This document shows, piece by piece, positions 15,714 through 23,895 of a DNA stretch of 64,000 bases. Under the pieces are notes generated by a model. That model was given only the letters and a program-made list of their open reading frames with translations. It was not told where the DNA came from and ran no database searches. The DNA is from Burkholderiaceae bacterium (GTDB taxonomy: Bacteria; Pseudomonadota; Gammaproteobacteria; Burkholderiales; Burkholderiaceae_C), in the NCBI GenBank assembly GCA_017848435.1, contig JAFEHU010000051.1, positions 62,001-126,000 of the forward strand, in the 5' to 3' direction. The position numbers and the translations under genes are program-made. Within the stretch, counting starts at the first letter, position 1; every line of letters starts with the position of its first letter.

Positions 15714-18191
15714 ATGCTGAACCTTGCCGAATACCGCCAGCGCCCGGCCTTGCTGGCTGACTGGCTGCCTTGGGCCGGGCTGATCGCTCCGGGCGTCGTG
15801 CTGAATAAGGATGGCTCCTTCCAGCGCACGGCGCGCTTTCGGGGGCCAGACCTCGACAGTGCCACGCAGGGCGAGCTGATCTCTACGTCAGCACGGTTGA
15901 ACAACGCGCTGCGCAGGCTGGGTTCGGGCTGGGCCTTGTTCATCGAAGCCGAGCGCCGGCCCGCCGCCAACTACCCGCACTCGGAGTTTCCCGAGCCGCT
16001 GTCGTGGCTGGTGGACGAGGAGCGACGGGCCGCCTTTGAGGACTTGGGCAATCACTTCGAGAGCGGCTACCACCTCACGCTGGTGTACCTGCCGCCCGAG
16101 GAGGCCCGTGCCCGTGCCGCGGGCCTGCTGTACGAGAACCGGCTGACCGAAGGCGTCGATTGGCGCGAGCGCCTGACTGCCTTCATCGCGGAGACGGAAC
16201 GCATCTTTGACCTGCTCGACGGCGTGATGCCGGAGATCGCCTGGCTCGACGATAGCCAGACGCTGACCTACCTGCACGCCACCGTGTCTACACGGCGTTA
16301 CCGCGTGGGCGTGCCCGAGGTGCCATTCCACCTCGATGCGCTGCTGGCCGACGCGCCGCTGATCGGTGGCTTGGCGCCGATGCTGGGCGACCAGCACCTG
16401 CGCGTGGTGTCGGTGCGCGGTTTTCCGATCTCGACTTGGCCGGGGATTCTGGACGACCTCAACCGTCTGGGCTTCGCGTATCGCTGGAGTACGCGCTTTC
16501 TCTGCCTGGACAAAGCCGAGGCGGAAAAAGAACTCGCCCGCCTGCGCCGTCAGTGGTTCGCCAAACGCAAGAACGTCATCGCGCTGCTGCGCGAGACGAT
16601 CTTCCAGCAGGAAAGCCCGCTGGTCGATACCGACGCCAGCAACAAGGCCACCGATGCCGATGCCGCCTTGCAGGAGCTGGGCAGCGATCAAGTGGCCTTC
16701 GGCTACGTGACAGCGACCGTCACCGTCATGGACGCGGATGCCGCCGTGGCCAACGAGAAGCTGCGCAGGGTGGAGCGCGTCATCCAGGGGCGTGGCTTCG
16801 TCACCATCCCCGAAACGCTCAACGCCGTGGATGCGTGGCTGTCGTCCATTCCGGGCCATGCCTACGCCAACGTCCGCCAGCCCATCGTCTCCACGTTGAA
16901 CCTGGCGCACCTGATGCCGGTGTCGGCGGTATGGGCCGGGCCGGAGAAGAACGCGCACCTCGACGGCCCGCCGCTGATCGTCACGCGCACTGAGGGCGCG
17001 ACGCCGTTCCGGCTGGTGACGCACATCGGCGACGTGGGCCACACGCTGGTGGCTGGCCCTACGGGCATGGGCAAGTCGGTGCTGCTCGCCACCTTGGCGA
17101 TGCAGTTTCGGCGCTATCGCGGCTCGCGCATCTTTGCCTTCGACATGGGGCGCTCGATGCGCGCCACCATCCTCGGGCTGGGTGGTGAGCACTACGACCT
17201 CGGGATGGATGGCGAGATCGCGTTTCAGCCTCTCGCCCGCATCGACCGCGAGGGCTACCGCACCTGGGCCGCCGAATGGATCGAAGGGCGCTTGCGGCAT
17301 GAGAGCGTGGCCGTCGGCCCCGAAGAGAAGGCCGCTATCTGGTCGGCGCTCGGCAGTCTCGCCGGTGCGCCGATGGAACAGCGCACGATGACGGGCCTGT
17401 CGGTACTGCTGCAATCGAATGCGCTGCGCCAGGCGCTTGCGCCGTACGTGCTGGGCGGCGCCCACGGCAAGCTGCTGGATGCGGATTCGGATCGCCTGGG
17501 CGCTGGCTCCGTGCAGTGCTTCGAGATGGAGGAATTGATGCACAGCAAGGCCGCCGTCATGGCCGTGCTGCACTACCTCTTTGCGCGCTTCGATGAGCGC
17601 TTTGACGGTGCGCCCACGCTGCTGATCCTCGATGAAGCCTGGCTGTTCCTCGATGACCCGGTGTTTGCCGCGCGCATTCGCCAGTGGCTCAAGACGTTGC
17701 GCAAGAAGAACGTGTCGGTCATCTTCGCCACGCAGAGCCTGGCCGACATCAAGGATTCGAGCATCGCGCCCGCGATCATCGAAAGCTGCGCGAGCCGCAT
17801 CTTCCTGCCGAACCCGCAGGCGACCGAGCCGCAGATTCGCACGATCTACGAAGGCTTTGGGCTGAACTTGCGCCAGATCGAGATCGTCGCCACCGCGCAG
17901 CCCAAGCGCGACTACTACTACCAATCCCGCCTCGGCAATCGCCTGTTCGACCTCGACCTGGGACCGGCGACGCTGGCCTTCGCGGGCGCATCCACGGCGC
18001 AGGACCAGCGCGACATCGACGCGGTGCTCGCTGCCGCCAGCACCTCCACACCTTCCGCTTCCACCCCGTTCGCAGCCGCATGGCTGCGCCACCGCAGCCT
18101 CGATTGGGCGGCCGATCTGCTGCGCGATTTCCCCGGCCCCGCGCCGGGTGCCGCCCCCATCCCCAGCCATTCCCAGGAGAACCTGCCATGA
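15714..18191 (+). CDS. trbE: Conjugal transfer ATPase TrbE (VirB4 family, 825 aa)
   Basis: Large inner-membrane-associated ATPase that drives pilus assembly and channel function. The N-terminal CagE/TrbE domain occupies about 180-400. Walker A GPTGMGKS lies near 448-455 and Walker B LLILDEAW near 636-643, followed by the VirB4-type FATQSLADIKDS. Start set at ATG 15714, 19 bp after trbD, with AGGGAGA upstream and the typical MLNLAEYR opening; a longer frame from 15522 would run inside trbD. Its stop overlaps the trbJ start by ATGA. All motifs are intact. Confidence 0.95.
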   Translation: MLNLAEYRQRPALLADWLPWAGLIAPGVVLNKDGSFQRTARFRGPDLDSATQGELISTSARLNNALRRLGSGWALFIEAERRPAANYPHSEFPEPLSWLVDEERRAAFEDLGNHFESGYHLTLVYLPPEEARARAAGLLYENRLTEGVDWRERLTAFIAETERIFDLLDGVMPEIAWLDDSQTLTYLHATVSTRRYRVGVPEVPFHLDALLADAPLIGGLAPMLGDQHLRVVSVRGFPISTWPGILDDLNRLGFAYRWSTRFLCLDKAEAEKELARLRRQWFAKRKNVIALLRETIFQQESPLVDTDASNKATDADAALQELGSDQVAFGYVTATVTVMDADAAVANEKLRRVERVIQGRGFVTIPETLNAVDAWLSSIPGHAYANVRQPIVSTLNLAHLMPVSAVWAGPEKNAHLDGPPLIVTRTEGATPFRLVTHIGDVGHTLVAGPTGMGKSVLLATLAMQFRRYRGSRIFAFDMGRSMRATILGLGGEHYDLGMDGEIAFQPLARIDREGYRTWAAEWIEGRLRHESVAVGPEEKAAIWSALGSLAGAPMEQRTMTGLSVLLQSNALRQALAPYVLGGAHGKLLDADSDRLGAGSVQCFEMEELMHSKAAVMAVLHYLFARFDERFDGAPTLLILDEAWLFLDDPVFAARIRQWLKTLRKKNVSVIFATQSLADIKDSSIAPAIIESCASRIFLPNPQATEPQIRTIYEGFGLNLRQIEIVATAQPKRDYYYQSRLGNRLFDLDLGPATLAFAGASTAQDQRDIDAVLAAASTSTPSASTPFAAAWLRHRSLDWAADLLRDFPGPAPGAAPIPSHSQENLP

Positions 18192-18943
18192 AACCCCATG
18201 CCCACAATCTCGCCGCGCTGACCACCGCCTGCGTGCTCGCCTTCGGCATTGCGCAGCCCGCGCATGCACTGTTCGGCGTTGGCGACATCGTGTTCGATCC
18301 GACCAATTTGGTGCAGAACACGCTCACCGCCGTTCGCACGCTGGAGCAGATCAACAACCAGATCCGCCAGCTCCAAAACGAAGCGCAGATGCTCATCAAC
18401 CAGGCGCGCAACCTGGCCAGCCTGCCGTCCAGCGTGGTGGGCCAGCTGCGCGCCAACCTGGCGACCACCCAGCGGCTCATCGCCCAGGCCAAGGGCATGG
18501 CCTACGACGTGGCGAACATGGACCAGATGTTCCAGCGTCTGTACCCCGAACAGTACTCCGCCACCGTCAGCGGCAATCAGATGTACCGCGATGCGCAGGA
18601 GCGCTGGAAGAACACGCTCACTGGCCTTCAGACCACCATGCAGATGCAGGCCCAGGCTTCGCAGAACCTGAGCGATGACGAGGGCGTGCTGGCCGACCTC
18701 GTGGGCAAGAGCCAGTCCGCCGTGGGCGCTCTCCAGGCGATGCAGGCCATGAACCAGTTGCTGGCCCTGCAGGCCAAGCAGTCCATTCAGACCCAGCGCT
18801 TGCAGATCACGCAGGACCGCGCGGCCTCGCTGGAGCTGGCGCGGCAGGCCGCCGCAGTGGAGCGTGGCCGCGAGGTGAATCGGCGCTTCGTGGGCACTGG
18901 CACGCCGTACACGCCGCAGCCCGTGAACTTCTACAGCCGCTGA
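18188..18943 (+). CDS. trbJ: P-type conjugative transfer protein TrbJ (VirB5 family, 251 aa)
   Basis: Periplasmic, pilus-associated protein. The N-terminal signal peptide ends in GIAQPAHA near residue 28. The mature protein opens with LFGVGDIVFDPTNLVQN, a hallmark of TrbJ, and is then largely helical and rich in Gln and Ala with coiled-coil character (EQINNQIRQLQNEAQML). It overlaps trbE by 4 bp and precedes trbL by 12 bp. It probably forms the minor pilus tip or adhesin component. Confidence 0.93.
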   Translation: MKPHAHNLAALTTACVLAFGIAQPAHALFGVGDIVFDPTNLVQNTLTAVRTLEQINNQIRQLQNEAQMLINQARNLASLPSSVVGQLRANLATTQRLIAQAKGMAYDVANMDQMFQRLYPEQYSATVSGNQMYRDAQERWKNTLTGLQTTMQMQAQASQNLSDDEGVLADLVGKSQSAVGALQAMQAMNQLLALQAKQSIQTQRLQITQDRAASLELARQAAAVERGREVNRRFVGTGTPYTPQPVNFYSR

Positions 18944-18955
18944 CGGAGCCGGGCC

Positions 18956-20308
18956 ATGAACGACGTTTCGGTCATCGACCGCTTCCTCGACGTTTTCTCG
19001 CGCTACATCGACTCGGGATTCGGCCTGGTGCAGGGCGAGGTGGCGTTCCTGACCGCAACGTTGATCGTCATCGACATGACGTTGGCCGGGCTGTTCTGGG
19101 CGATGGGGCATGCCACCGGCCAGGGCGAGGACGTGATCGCCAAGCTGATCCGCAAGGTGCTATACGTGGGTGCTTTCGCCTACATCATCGGCAACTTCAA
19201 CACCCTGGCGGGCATCCTGTTCCGTTCCTTCGCCGGGCTGGGCCTGACGGCCAGCGGCTCGACCTTGAGCATGGGCAACTTCCTGCAGCCGGGACGGCTG
19301 GCCAAGGCCGGCATCGACGCGGCGGCGCCCATCCTCGACCAGATCCGGGAGATGGCGGGCTTCCCCGAGGTGTTCATCAATATCGCGCCCATCGTCGTGC
19401 TGTTCCTCGCGTGGCTGGTGGTCATCGTCAGCTTCTTCGTGCTGGCGGTGCAGCTCTTCGTCACGCTGATCGAGTTCAAGCTGACCACGCTCGCGGGCTT
19501 CGTGCTCGTGCCGTTCGCCCTCTGGAACAAGACGGCGTTCCTAGTCGAGAAGGTGTTGGGCAATGTGGTGTCGTCCGGCATCAAGGTGCTGGTGCTGGCG
19601 GTGATCGTGGGCATTGGTTCGGGGCTGTTCGCGGAGTTTCAGGTACAGCCCGCCGAGCCATCCATCGACCACTCCGTGGTCGTGATGCTGGCCTCGCTGA
19701 CGCTGCTGGCCTTGGGCATTTTCGGGCCGGGCATTGCGACCGGGCTGGTGTCCGGCGGGCCGCAACTCGGCGCGGGTGCGATGGCCGGTGCGGCGCTGGG
19801 CGCGGCCGGCGCTGCCGTTGCCGTGGGCGCTGCGGCCACGGGCGTCGGCGGCGCAGTCGCCGCCGGGGCGCGCATGGCGCCCGCAGCCGCCAAGCTGGCC
19901 GGTAGCGGAGCGCGTGCCGCCACCGGAGCCGCGAGCAGCGCCCGGTCAGCGTTTCAGGCAGGTTCTGCATCCGCCGGCGGTGGCCTCAAGGGCGCTGCCG
20001 CCGGCGTGGGCAATGTCGCCAAGACCGGCGCGCAGGCGGCCGGGCAGAAGGTGGCCTATGGCGCGCGTTCGATGAAGGAGCGCATGGCGGCGGCCTTTCG
20101 ACCCGACGACGCCGGATCGGCGTCTGGGGCCGGTGCCGCCCAGGCGGCAAACGAGCCAACCCCATCCACCGAACAACCCGCCTGGGCCAAGCGCCTGCAC
20201 CGCAGGCAGCAACTCACCCATGCCGCTACGACCGCCGCCCACACGCTGCGCGGCGGCGATGGCGGCAGCTCCAGCCAGGGGCCAAGCCTGCGCGATTCCG
20301 AATCCTGA
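18956..20308 (+). CDS. trbL: P-type conjugative transfer protein TrbL (VirB6 family, 450 aa)
   Basis: Polytopic inner-membrane channel component. About six membrane segments lie between residues 20 and 260 (for example FLTATLIVIDMTLAGLFWAM and NIAPIVVLFLAWLVVIVSFF). The C-terminal 170 residues are a low-complexity Gly/Ala-rich stretch followed by a polar tail; both are usual for TrbL, although the Ala/Gly region is long. It sits 12 bp after trbJ and 18 bp before trbF, without overlap. Confidence 0.93.
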   Translation: MNDVSVIDRFLDVFSRYIDSGFGLVQGEVAFLTATLIVIDMTLAGLFWAMGHATGQGEDVIAKLIRKVLYVGAFAYIIGNFNTLAGILFRSFAGLGLTASGSTLSMGNFLQPGRLAKAGIDAAAPILDQIREMAGFPEVFINIAPIVVLFLAWLVVIVSFFVLAVQLFVTLIEFKLTTLAGFVLVPFALWNKTAFLVEKVLGNVVSSGIKVLVLAVIVGIGSGLFAEFQVQPAEPSIDHSVVVMLASLTLLALGIFGPGIATGLVSGGPQLGAGAMAGAALGAAGAAVAVGAAATGVGGAVAAGARMAPAAAKLAGSGARAATGAASSARSAFQAGSASAGGGLKGAAAGVGNVAKTGAQAAGQKVAYGARSMKERMAAAFRPDDAGSASGAGAAQAANEPTPSTEQPAWAKRLHRRQQLTHAATTAAHTLRGGDGGSSSQGPSLRDSES

Positions 20309-20326
20309 TCTTCAAGGAGAACTCCC

Positions 20327-21031
20327 ATGCGATTCAAACGACCGCAGGTGCGCTACGCCGACACGCCGCAGCCTGCCACCCCGTACCAATCCGCCGCGCA
20401 AGTCTGGGACGAGCGCATCGGCTCGGCCCGCGTGCAGGCTAGAAACTGGCGTTTCATGGCCTTTGGCTGCCTCACCTTGGCCGTGCTGATGGCCGGTGGT
20501 CTGGTCTGGCGCTCCGCGCAATCCATCGTCACGCCCTACGTCATCGAGGTGGATAACGCGGGCCAGGTGCGCGCGGTCGGCGAGGCCGCCACGCCGTACC
20601 GGCCCAGCGATGCGCAGATCGCCTACCACCTGGGCCGCTTCATCGGCCTGGTGCGCAGCCTGTCCATCGACCCCATCGTGGTGCGGCAGAACTGGCTCGA
20701 TGCCTACGACTACACGACCGACAAGGGCGCTGTTGTGCTCAACGAGTACGCCCGCGTGAACGATCCGTTCGCGCGCATCGGCAAGGAGTCAGTGACGGTG
20801 CAGATCACCAGCGTGACCCGCGCCAGTGACACGTCTTTCAACGTGCGCTGGACGGAGACGCGCTTCGTCAATGGCGCGCTGGATCGCACCGAACGCTGGA
20901 ACGCCGTGGTTTCCATCGTGCAGCAGACGCCGCGCACCGAGCAGCGCCTGCGCAAGAACCCCCTGGGCATCTACGTCAACGGCCTGTCGTGGAGCCGCGA
21001 ACTGGAAGGAAACGAAGGAGCAAAACCATGA
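20327..21031 (+). CDS. trbF: Conjugal transfer protein TrbF (VirB8 family, 234 aa)
   Basis: Bitopic inner-membrane protein that nucleates channel assembly. It has a short cytoplasmic N-terminus, one membrane segment near residues 42-62 (FMAFGCLTLAVLMAGGLVW), and a periplasmic VirB8-like domain ending in RLRKNPLGIYVNGLSWSREL, the typical TrbF terminus. AAGGAG precedes the start and its stop overlaps trbG by ATGA. Length is standard. Confidence 0.94.
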   Translation: MRFKRPQVRYADTPQPATPYQSAAQVWDERIGSARVQARNWRFMAFGCLTLAVLMAGGLVWRSAQSIVTPYVIEVDNAGQVRAVGEAATPYRPSDAQIAYHLGRFIGLVRSLSIDPIVVRQNWLDAYDYTTDKGAVVLNEYARVNDPFARIGKESVTVQITSVTRASDTSFNVRWTETRFVNGALDRTERWNAVVSIVQQTPRTEQRLRKNPLGIYVNGLSWSRELEGNEGAKP

Positions 21032-22023
21032 ATGATCTTTTCCGTAAATCCGTCTTGCCGGTGATGCTTCTGGCTTCGACCGTGCTGTTCTCTGGCTGCG
21101 CCACGCAGGGCAAGCCGCCGCCGACCATTTCGCTTGATGAGCCGGTACAGGCCCAGCCGCTGCCAGAGCCGCCTGCGCCTGTGGAGGTGGTGACCGTGCC
21201 GCAGGTGCTGCCGATGCCGGCGCAGATGAAAAGTGTGCCGGATGCCAAGCCCACGCCGGAACCCGCCGATGAAACCGTGCGCGTGTCCCGCGCCAATGCC
21301 GAAGCGCGCATTGCACCGACGCGCGAGGGCTACGTCAACGCAATTCAAGTCTGGCCCTTCACGGACGGCGCGCTGTATCAGGTCTATGCGGCCGTAGGCC
21401 GCGTGACGGTAATCGCGCTCCAGCCCGGTGAGGAGCTGGTGACGGTGGCGGCGGGCGACACGGTACGCTGGATCGTCGGGGACACATCGAGCGGCAGCGG
21501 TGATGCGCTGCGCGTCAATGTGATGGTCAAGCCGATCCGCTCGGGGTTGAAGACGAATCTGGTCATCACCACCAGCCGGCGCACCTACCTGCTGGAACTG
21601 ACATCGACAGAGAAGACGTGGATGGCGTCGGTGTCCTGGGAATATCCCAAGGACAAGATGCTGGCCTTGCAGCGCCAGTCGCAGGCGGCCAGCGCCGCCG
21701 CGCCGGTCGATACCGGCCTGTCGCTGGAGAAGATCCGCTTCCGCTACGCCGTGTCGGGCAGCAATCCGCCGTGGAAGCCGCTGCGCGCCTTCGATGACGG
21801 CGAGAAGGTCTATATCCAGTTCCCGCCGGGCATCGCGCAAGGCGAGTTGCCGCCCTTGTTCGTGATCGGCGCGCAGGGCGACGGGCAACTGGTGAACTAC
21901 CGTTTCCGCCCGCCGTACTACATCGTGGATCGGCTGTTCGGCGCGGCCGAACTGCGCCTGGGCGGTGATGGCGGTGACGTGGTGCGGATCGAGCGCACGG
22001 ATGGCGTGGCGCGGAGGAACTGA
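21028..22023 (+). CDS. trbG: Conjugal transfer protein TrbG (VirB9 family, 331 aa)
   Basis: Outer-membrane-associated core-complex protein. The lipoprotein signal ends at LFSGC (Cys24 or so). A proline-rich linker runs to about residue 75, followed by the VirB9/TrbG beta domain (EGYVNAIQVWPFTDGALYQVY, and FIQFPPG-type motif as VYIQFPPG). Start set at ATG 21028, overlapping the trbF stop. The protein is complete and ends 2 bp before trbI. Lipidation would anchor the core complex in the outer membrane, as for VirB7/VirB9 pairs. Confidence 0.93.
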   Translation: MNDLFRKSVLPVMLLASTVLFSGCATQGKPPPTISLDEPVQAQPLPEPPAPVEVVTVPQVLPMPAQMKSVPDAKPTPEPADETVRVSRANAEARIAPTREGYVNAIQVWPFTDGALYQVYAAVGRVTVIALQPGEELVTVAAGDTVRWIVGDTSSGSGDALRVNVMVKPIRSGLKTNLVITTSRRTYLLELTSTEKTWMASVSWEYPKDKMLALQRQSQAASAAAPVDTGLSLEKIRFRYAVSGSNPPWKPLRAFDDGEKVYIQFPPGIAQGELPPLFVIGAQGDGQLVNYRFRPPYYIVDRLFGAAELRLGGDGGDVVRIERTDGVARRN

Positions 22024-22025
22024 CC

Positions 22026-23297
22026 ATGAGCCAGGACGACACTCCTGACCTCGCCGCGCCGCAGGCGGGCAAGGTAGCACCCGAGGCGGTGGCGCTGCGC
22101 GCCCAGCCGCGTCCGGTCACACGCTTGAACCGGCGCACGCTGGCCATCCTCGTCGGCGGCCTGTCGGTCGCCGTGCTGGGGGCCACGATCTGGTCATTGC
22201 AGCCGCATCGGCGTGGCGCGGGCGAGCAGACCGAGCTGTACAACGTCGATCGCGTGTCGAAGTCCGAAGGGCTGGATGGCCTGCCGGCCGACTACTCGAA
22301 GCTGCCGCCGAAGGTGCCCGAGCTGGGGCCGCCGCTGCCGGGCGATCTCGGCCCGGCCATCGTGAAGTCGCAGCAGCCGGTGACGCCGACGTATGCGCCA
22401 CCGGGGCACGACCCGGAGGATGCACGGCGCAAGGAGGCTGATGCGGCGGCGGGTTCGTCGGTGTTCTTCCGCTCGGGCAACCAGGGCAAGGCCGCCGCAC
22501 CGGGAACAGCGCAAGCCGCTGCGGTTGCGCCTGGCAGCGCCTTGGCCGGCTTCGACCCGCTGGCCGCCGGGCCAGCCTCGACGGCGGCCCAGCCTGCCGA
22601 CCCCACCGCGGTGCAGAACCGGCAAGACCAGAAAGAGGCGTTCCTGAAAGGCGGTTCTACGGAAACCCGCAACTCCGGCAATCTGCAAATGCCGGTCTCG
22701 CCGTATCAGGTCATGGCGGGAACGGTGATCGCCGGGGCGCTGGTGACGGGCATCAAGTCGGACTTGCCGGGCGACGTGATCGTCACGGTGACGGAGCCGG
22801 TCTACGACACGGCCACGGGCAAGTTTCTGCTGATCCCCCAAGGCTCGCGCATCCTGGGCAAATACAACAGCCAGGTGAGCTACGGGCAGAGCCGCGTGCA
22901 GGTGGTGTGGAACCGCGTCATCCTGCCGGACACGTCTTCGCTGAAGCTCGACAACCTCGCGGGCACCGACCCGGCCGGTTACGCCGGCCTGGAGGATGGC
23001 GTCGATTGGCACTGGGATCGCGTCTTCGCGGGTGCGGCGTTGACCACGTTGCTGGGCGTGGGTGCCGAGTTGGCCGCGCCGGAGAACCGGCAGAACGGCA
23101 ACCGGATCGTGATCGCCGGACGCGACAGCGCGCAGGACAGCATCAACCAGGTCGGCCAGGAGATGATCCGGCGCAACATGAACATCCAGCCGACGCTGAC
23201 CGAACGGCCGGGCCTGCCGGTGCGGATCATCGTCAATCGCGATCTGGTGTTGCGGCCGTACCAGCCACTGTTCTTCAATCGGGGTGCAATGCGATGA
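22026..23297 (+). CDS. trbI: Conjugal transfer protein TrbI (VirB10 family, 423 aa)
   Basis: Core-complex protein spanning from inner to outer membrane. One membrane segment lies at about 38-58 (TLAILVGGLSVAVLGATIW), followed by a Pro/Ala-rich periplasmic linker to about 220 and the C-terminal VirB10 domain (SPYQVMAGTVIAGALVTGIK, then FLLIPQGSRILGKYNS). The C-terminus has the typical VNRDLVLRPY. It overlaps the following DUF2274 gene by ATGA. The family links ATPase activity to opening of the outer-membrane pore. Confidence 0.95.
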   Translation: MSQDDTPDLAAPQAGKVAPEAVALRAQPRPVTRLNRRTLAILVGGLSVAVLGATIWSLQPHRRGAGEQTELYNVDRVSKSEGLDGLPADYSKLPPKVPELGPPLPGDLGPAIVKSQQPVTPTYAPPGHDPEDARRKEADAAAGSSVFFRSGNQGKAAAPGTAQAAAVAPGSALAGFDPLAAGPASTAAQPADPTAVQNRQDQKEAFLKGGSTETRNSGNLQMPVSPYQVMAGTVIAGALVTGIKSDLPGDVIVTVTEPVYDTATGKFLLIPQGSRILGKYNSQVSYGQSRVQVVWNRVILPDTSSLKLDNLAGTDPAGYAGLEDGVDWHWDRVFAGAALTTLLGVGAELAAPENRQNGNRIVIAGRDSAQDSINQVGQEMIRRNMNIQPTLTERPGLPVRIIVNRDLVLRPYQPLFFNRGAMR

Positions 23298-23539
23298 GCG
23301 CGACCAAGAGGCTGCGGCTCGGGCCGCTGCCCAAGACCGAGAATGTGAAGCTGACCTTCGCTTGCCCGGCCAGCCTGAAAGCCGACCTCGACCGCTACGC
23401 CGCGTTGCACGCGCAGGCATACGGCAAAGCGGTCGATGCGACGACGTTGATTCCGCACATGCTGGAGGCGTTCATGGCGGGGGATCGGGGATTCAGGAAG
23501 GGAAGCGGGAGCAAGGCCGCACCGCCGAAGTCGGGTTGA
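23294..23539 (+). CDS. DUF2274 protein, last gene of the trb operon (81 aa)
   Basis: Small soluble protein with the pattern RLRLGPLPKTENVKLTFACP followed by a helical LKADLDRYAALHAQAYG and LIPHMLEAFMAGDRGF, as in the DUF2274 family that regularly closes trb operons. Its layout (short strand, then two helices) resembles a ribbon-helix-helix regulator, so a regulatory role is possible but unproven. ATG 23294 overlaps the trbI stop by 4 bp. A terminator starts 36 bp after its own stop. Confidence 0.85.
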   Translation: MSATKRLRLGPLPKTENVKLTFACPASLKADLDRYAALHAQAYGKAVDATTLIPHMLEAFMAGDRGFRKGSGSKAAPPKSG

Positions 23540-23812
23540 CGATGCGGGCGTATCCGCCATCCACTCACCAAGAAGGCGCAGCCCACTGGCTGCGCTTTCG
23601 CTTTTGAGGAGCTTTCTGGGAGTGCAGGACTATGACGACCGATGCGACCTTGCCTGCTGCGGTGCCCTTGCGCTTACCACCGCGAAGCGCCTATGCGACA
23701 CCTAGCTCGAAAAGCAGCAAGAGCACACAACGGCTGAAATCTAGCCTAACCTACTACCCCATAAGACCTTTTGCCCCGCTGCATGTCTGCATGGAAGACT
23801 TGACAGCGGACA
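23540..23812. other. Right-end non-coding segment of the ICE
   Basis: After the last trb gene this segment holds the operon terminator and then about 207 bp with no convincing gene. Two 7-bp direct repeats CTGCATG (23779-23785 and 23787-23793, one base apart) lie 20 bp from the attachment octamer. They are candidates for integrase or excisionase arm sites. A reading frame from ATG 23632 runs across the presumed junction into host DNA and was not accepted as a gene. Confidence 0.5.
23576..23605 (+). terminator. Rho-independent terminator of the trb operon
   Basis: GCGCAGCC (23576-23583) pairs perfectly with GGCTGCGC (23588-23595) around the loop CACT, followed by TTTCGCTTTT. It ends the traG-to-DUF2274 transcript 36 bp after the last stop. 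Confidence 0.8.
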
Positions 23813-23820
23813 TTTTTCAT
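23813..23820. other. Candidate ICE right attachment site (attR), TTTTTCAT
   Basis: The octamer TTTTTCAT equals the core integration site I recall for Tn4371-type elements. It lies 273 bp after the last transfer gene and 10 bp before the T-run of the acnB terminator. This places the junction exactly where element and host gene content change. The matching left copy should lie outside the window. Confidence 0.7.
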
Positions 23821-23830
23821 GGCGCAACAC

Positions 23831-23856
23831 AAAAACAAAGCGGCCCGAAGGCCGCT
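23831..23856 (-). terminator. Rho-independent terminator of acnB
   Basis: Read on the minus strand, AGCGGCC, loop TTCG and GGCCGCT form a perfect 7-bp stem with a stable UUCG tetraloop, followed by TTTGTTTTTG. It lies 39 bp after the acnB stop. The ICE junction falls just beyond it, so insertion left the acnB transcript intact. Confidence 0.85.
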
Positions 23857-23895
23857 GTGTTGGGTGCGCAGGCGGCCTCAGCGGCCACCTGAACC

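Larger units (their letters stand above)
1..23820. mobile_element. Right-hand part of a Tn4371-family integrative and conjugative element (left end outside window)
   Basis: The segment joins a cargo region of acyl-CoA catabolism genes to a complete TraG/Trb mating-pair block and ends at TTTTTCAT (23813-23820), beside the host acnB terminator. In the Tn4371 family, as I recall it, the cargo slot lies left of a regulator-traG-trbBCDEJLFGI block, the block is next to the right end, and integration uses an 8-bp TTTTTCAT-like site. Gene content and order are seen directly. Assigning the first 10 kb to the element is inference, because the left end with integrase, relaxase and partition genes is not in the window. 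A decayed IS630 copy inside the cargo is consistent with a mobile region. Confidence 0.68.

Noticed and set aside
15888..18269. Minus-strand frame of 793 codons opposite trbE
   Set aside because: It is the complement of the TrbE ATPase, whose motifs are all intact; no own ribosome site or family resemblance.
23632..23892. Possible 86-aa gene after the trb operon
   Set aside because: It lies beyond the operon terminator, crosses the presumed ICE junction and overlaps the acnB terminator; kept only as a junction observation.
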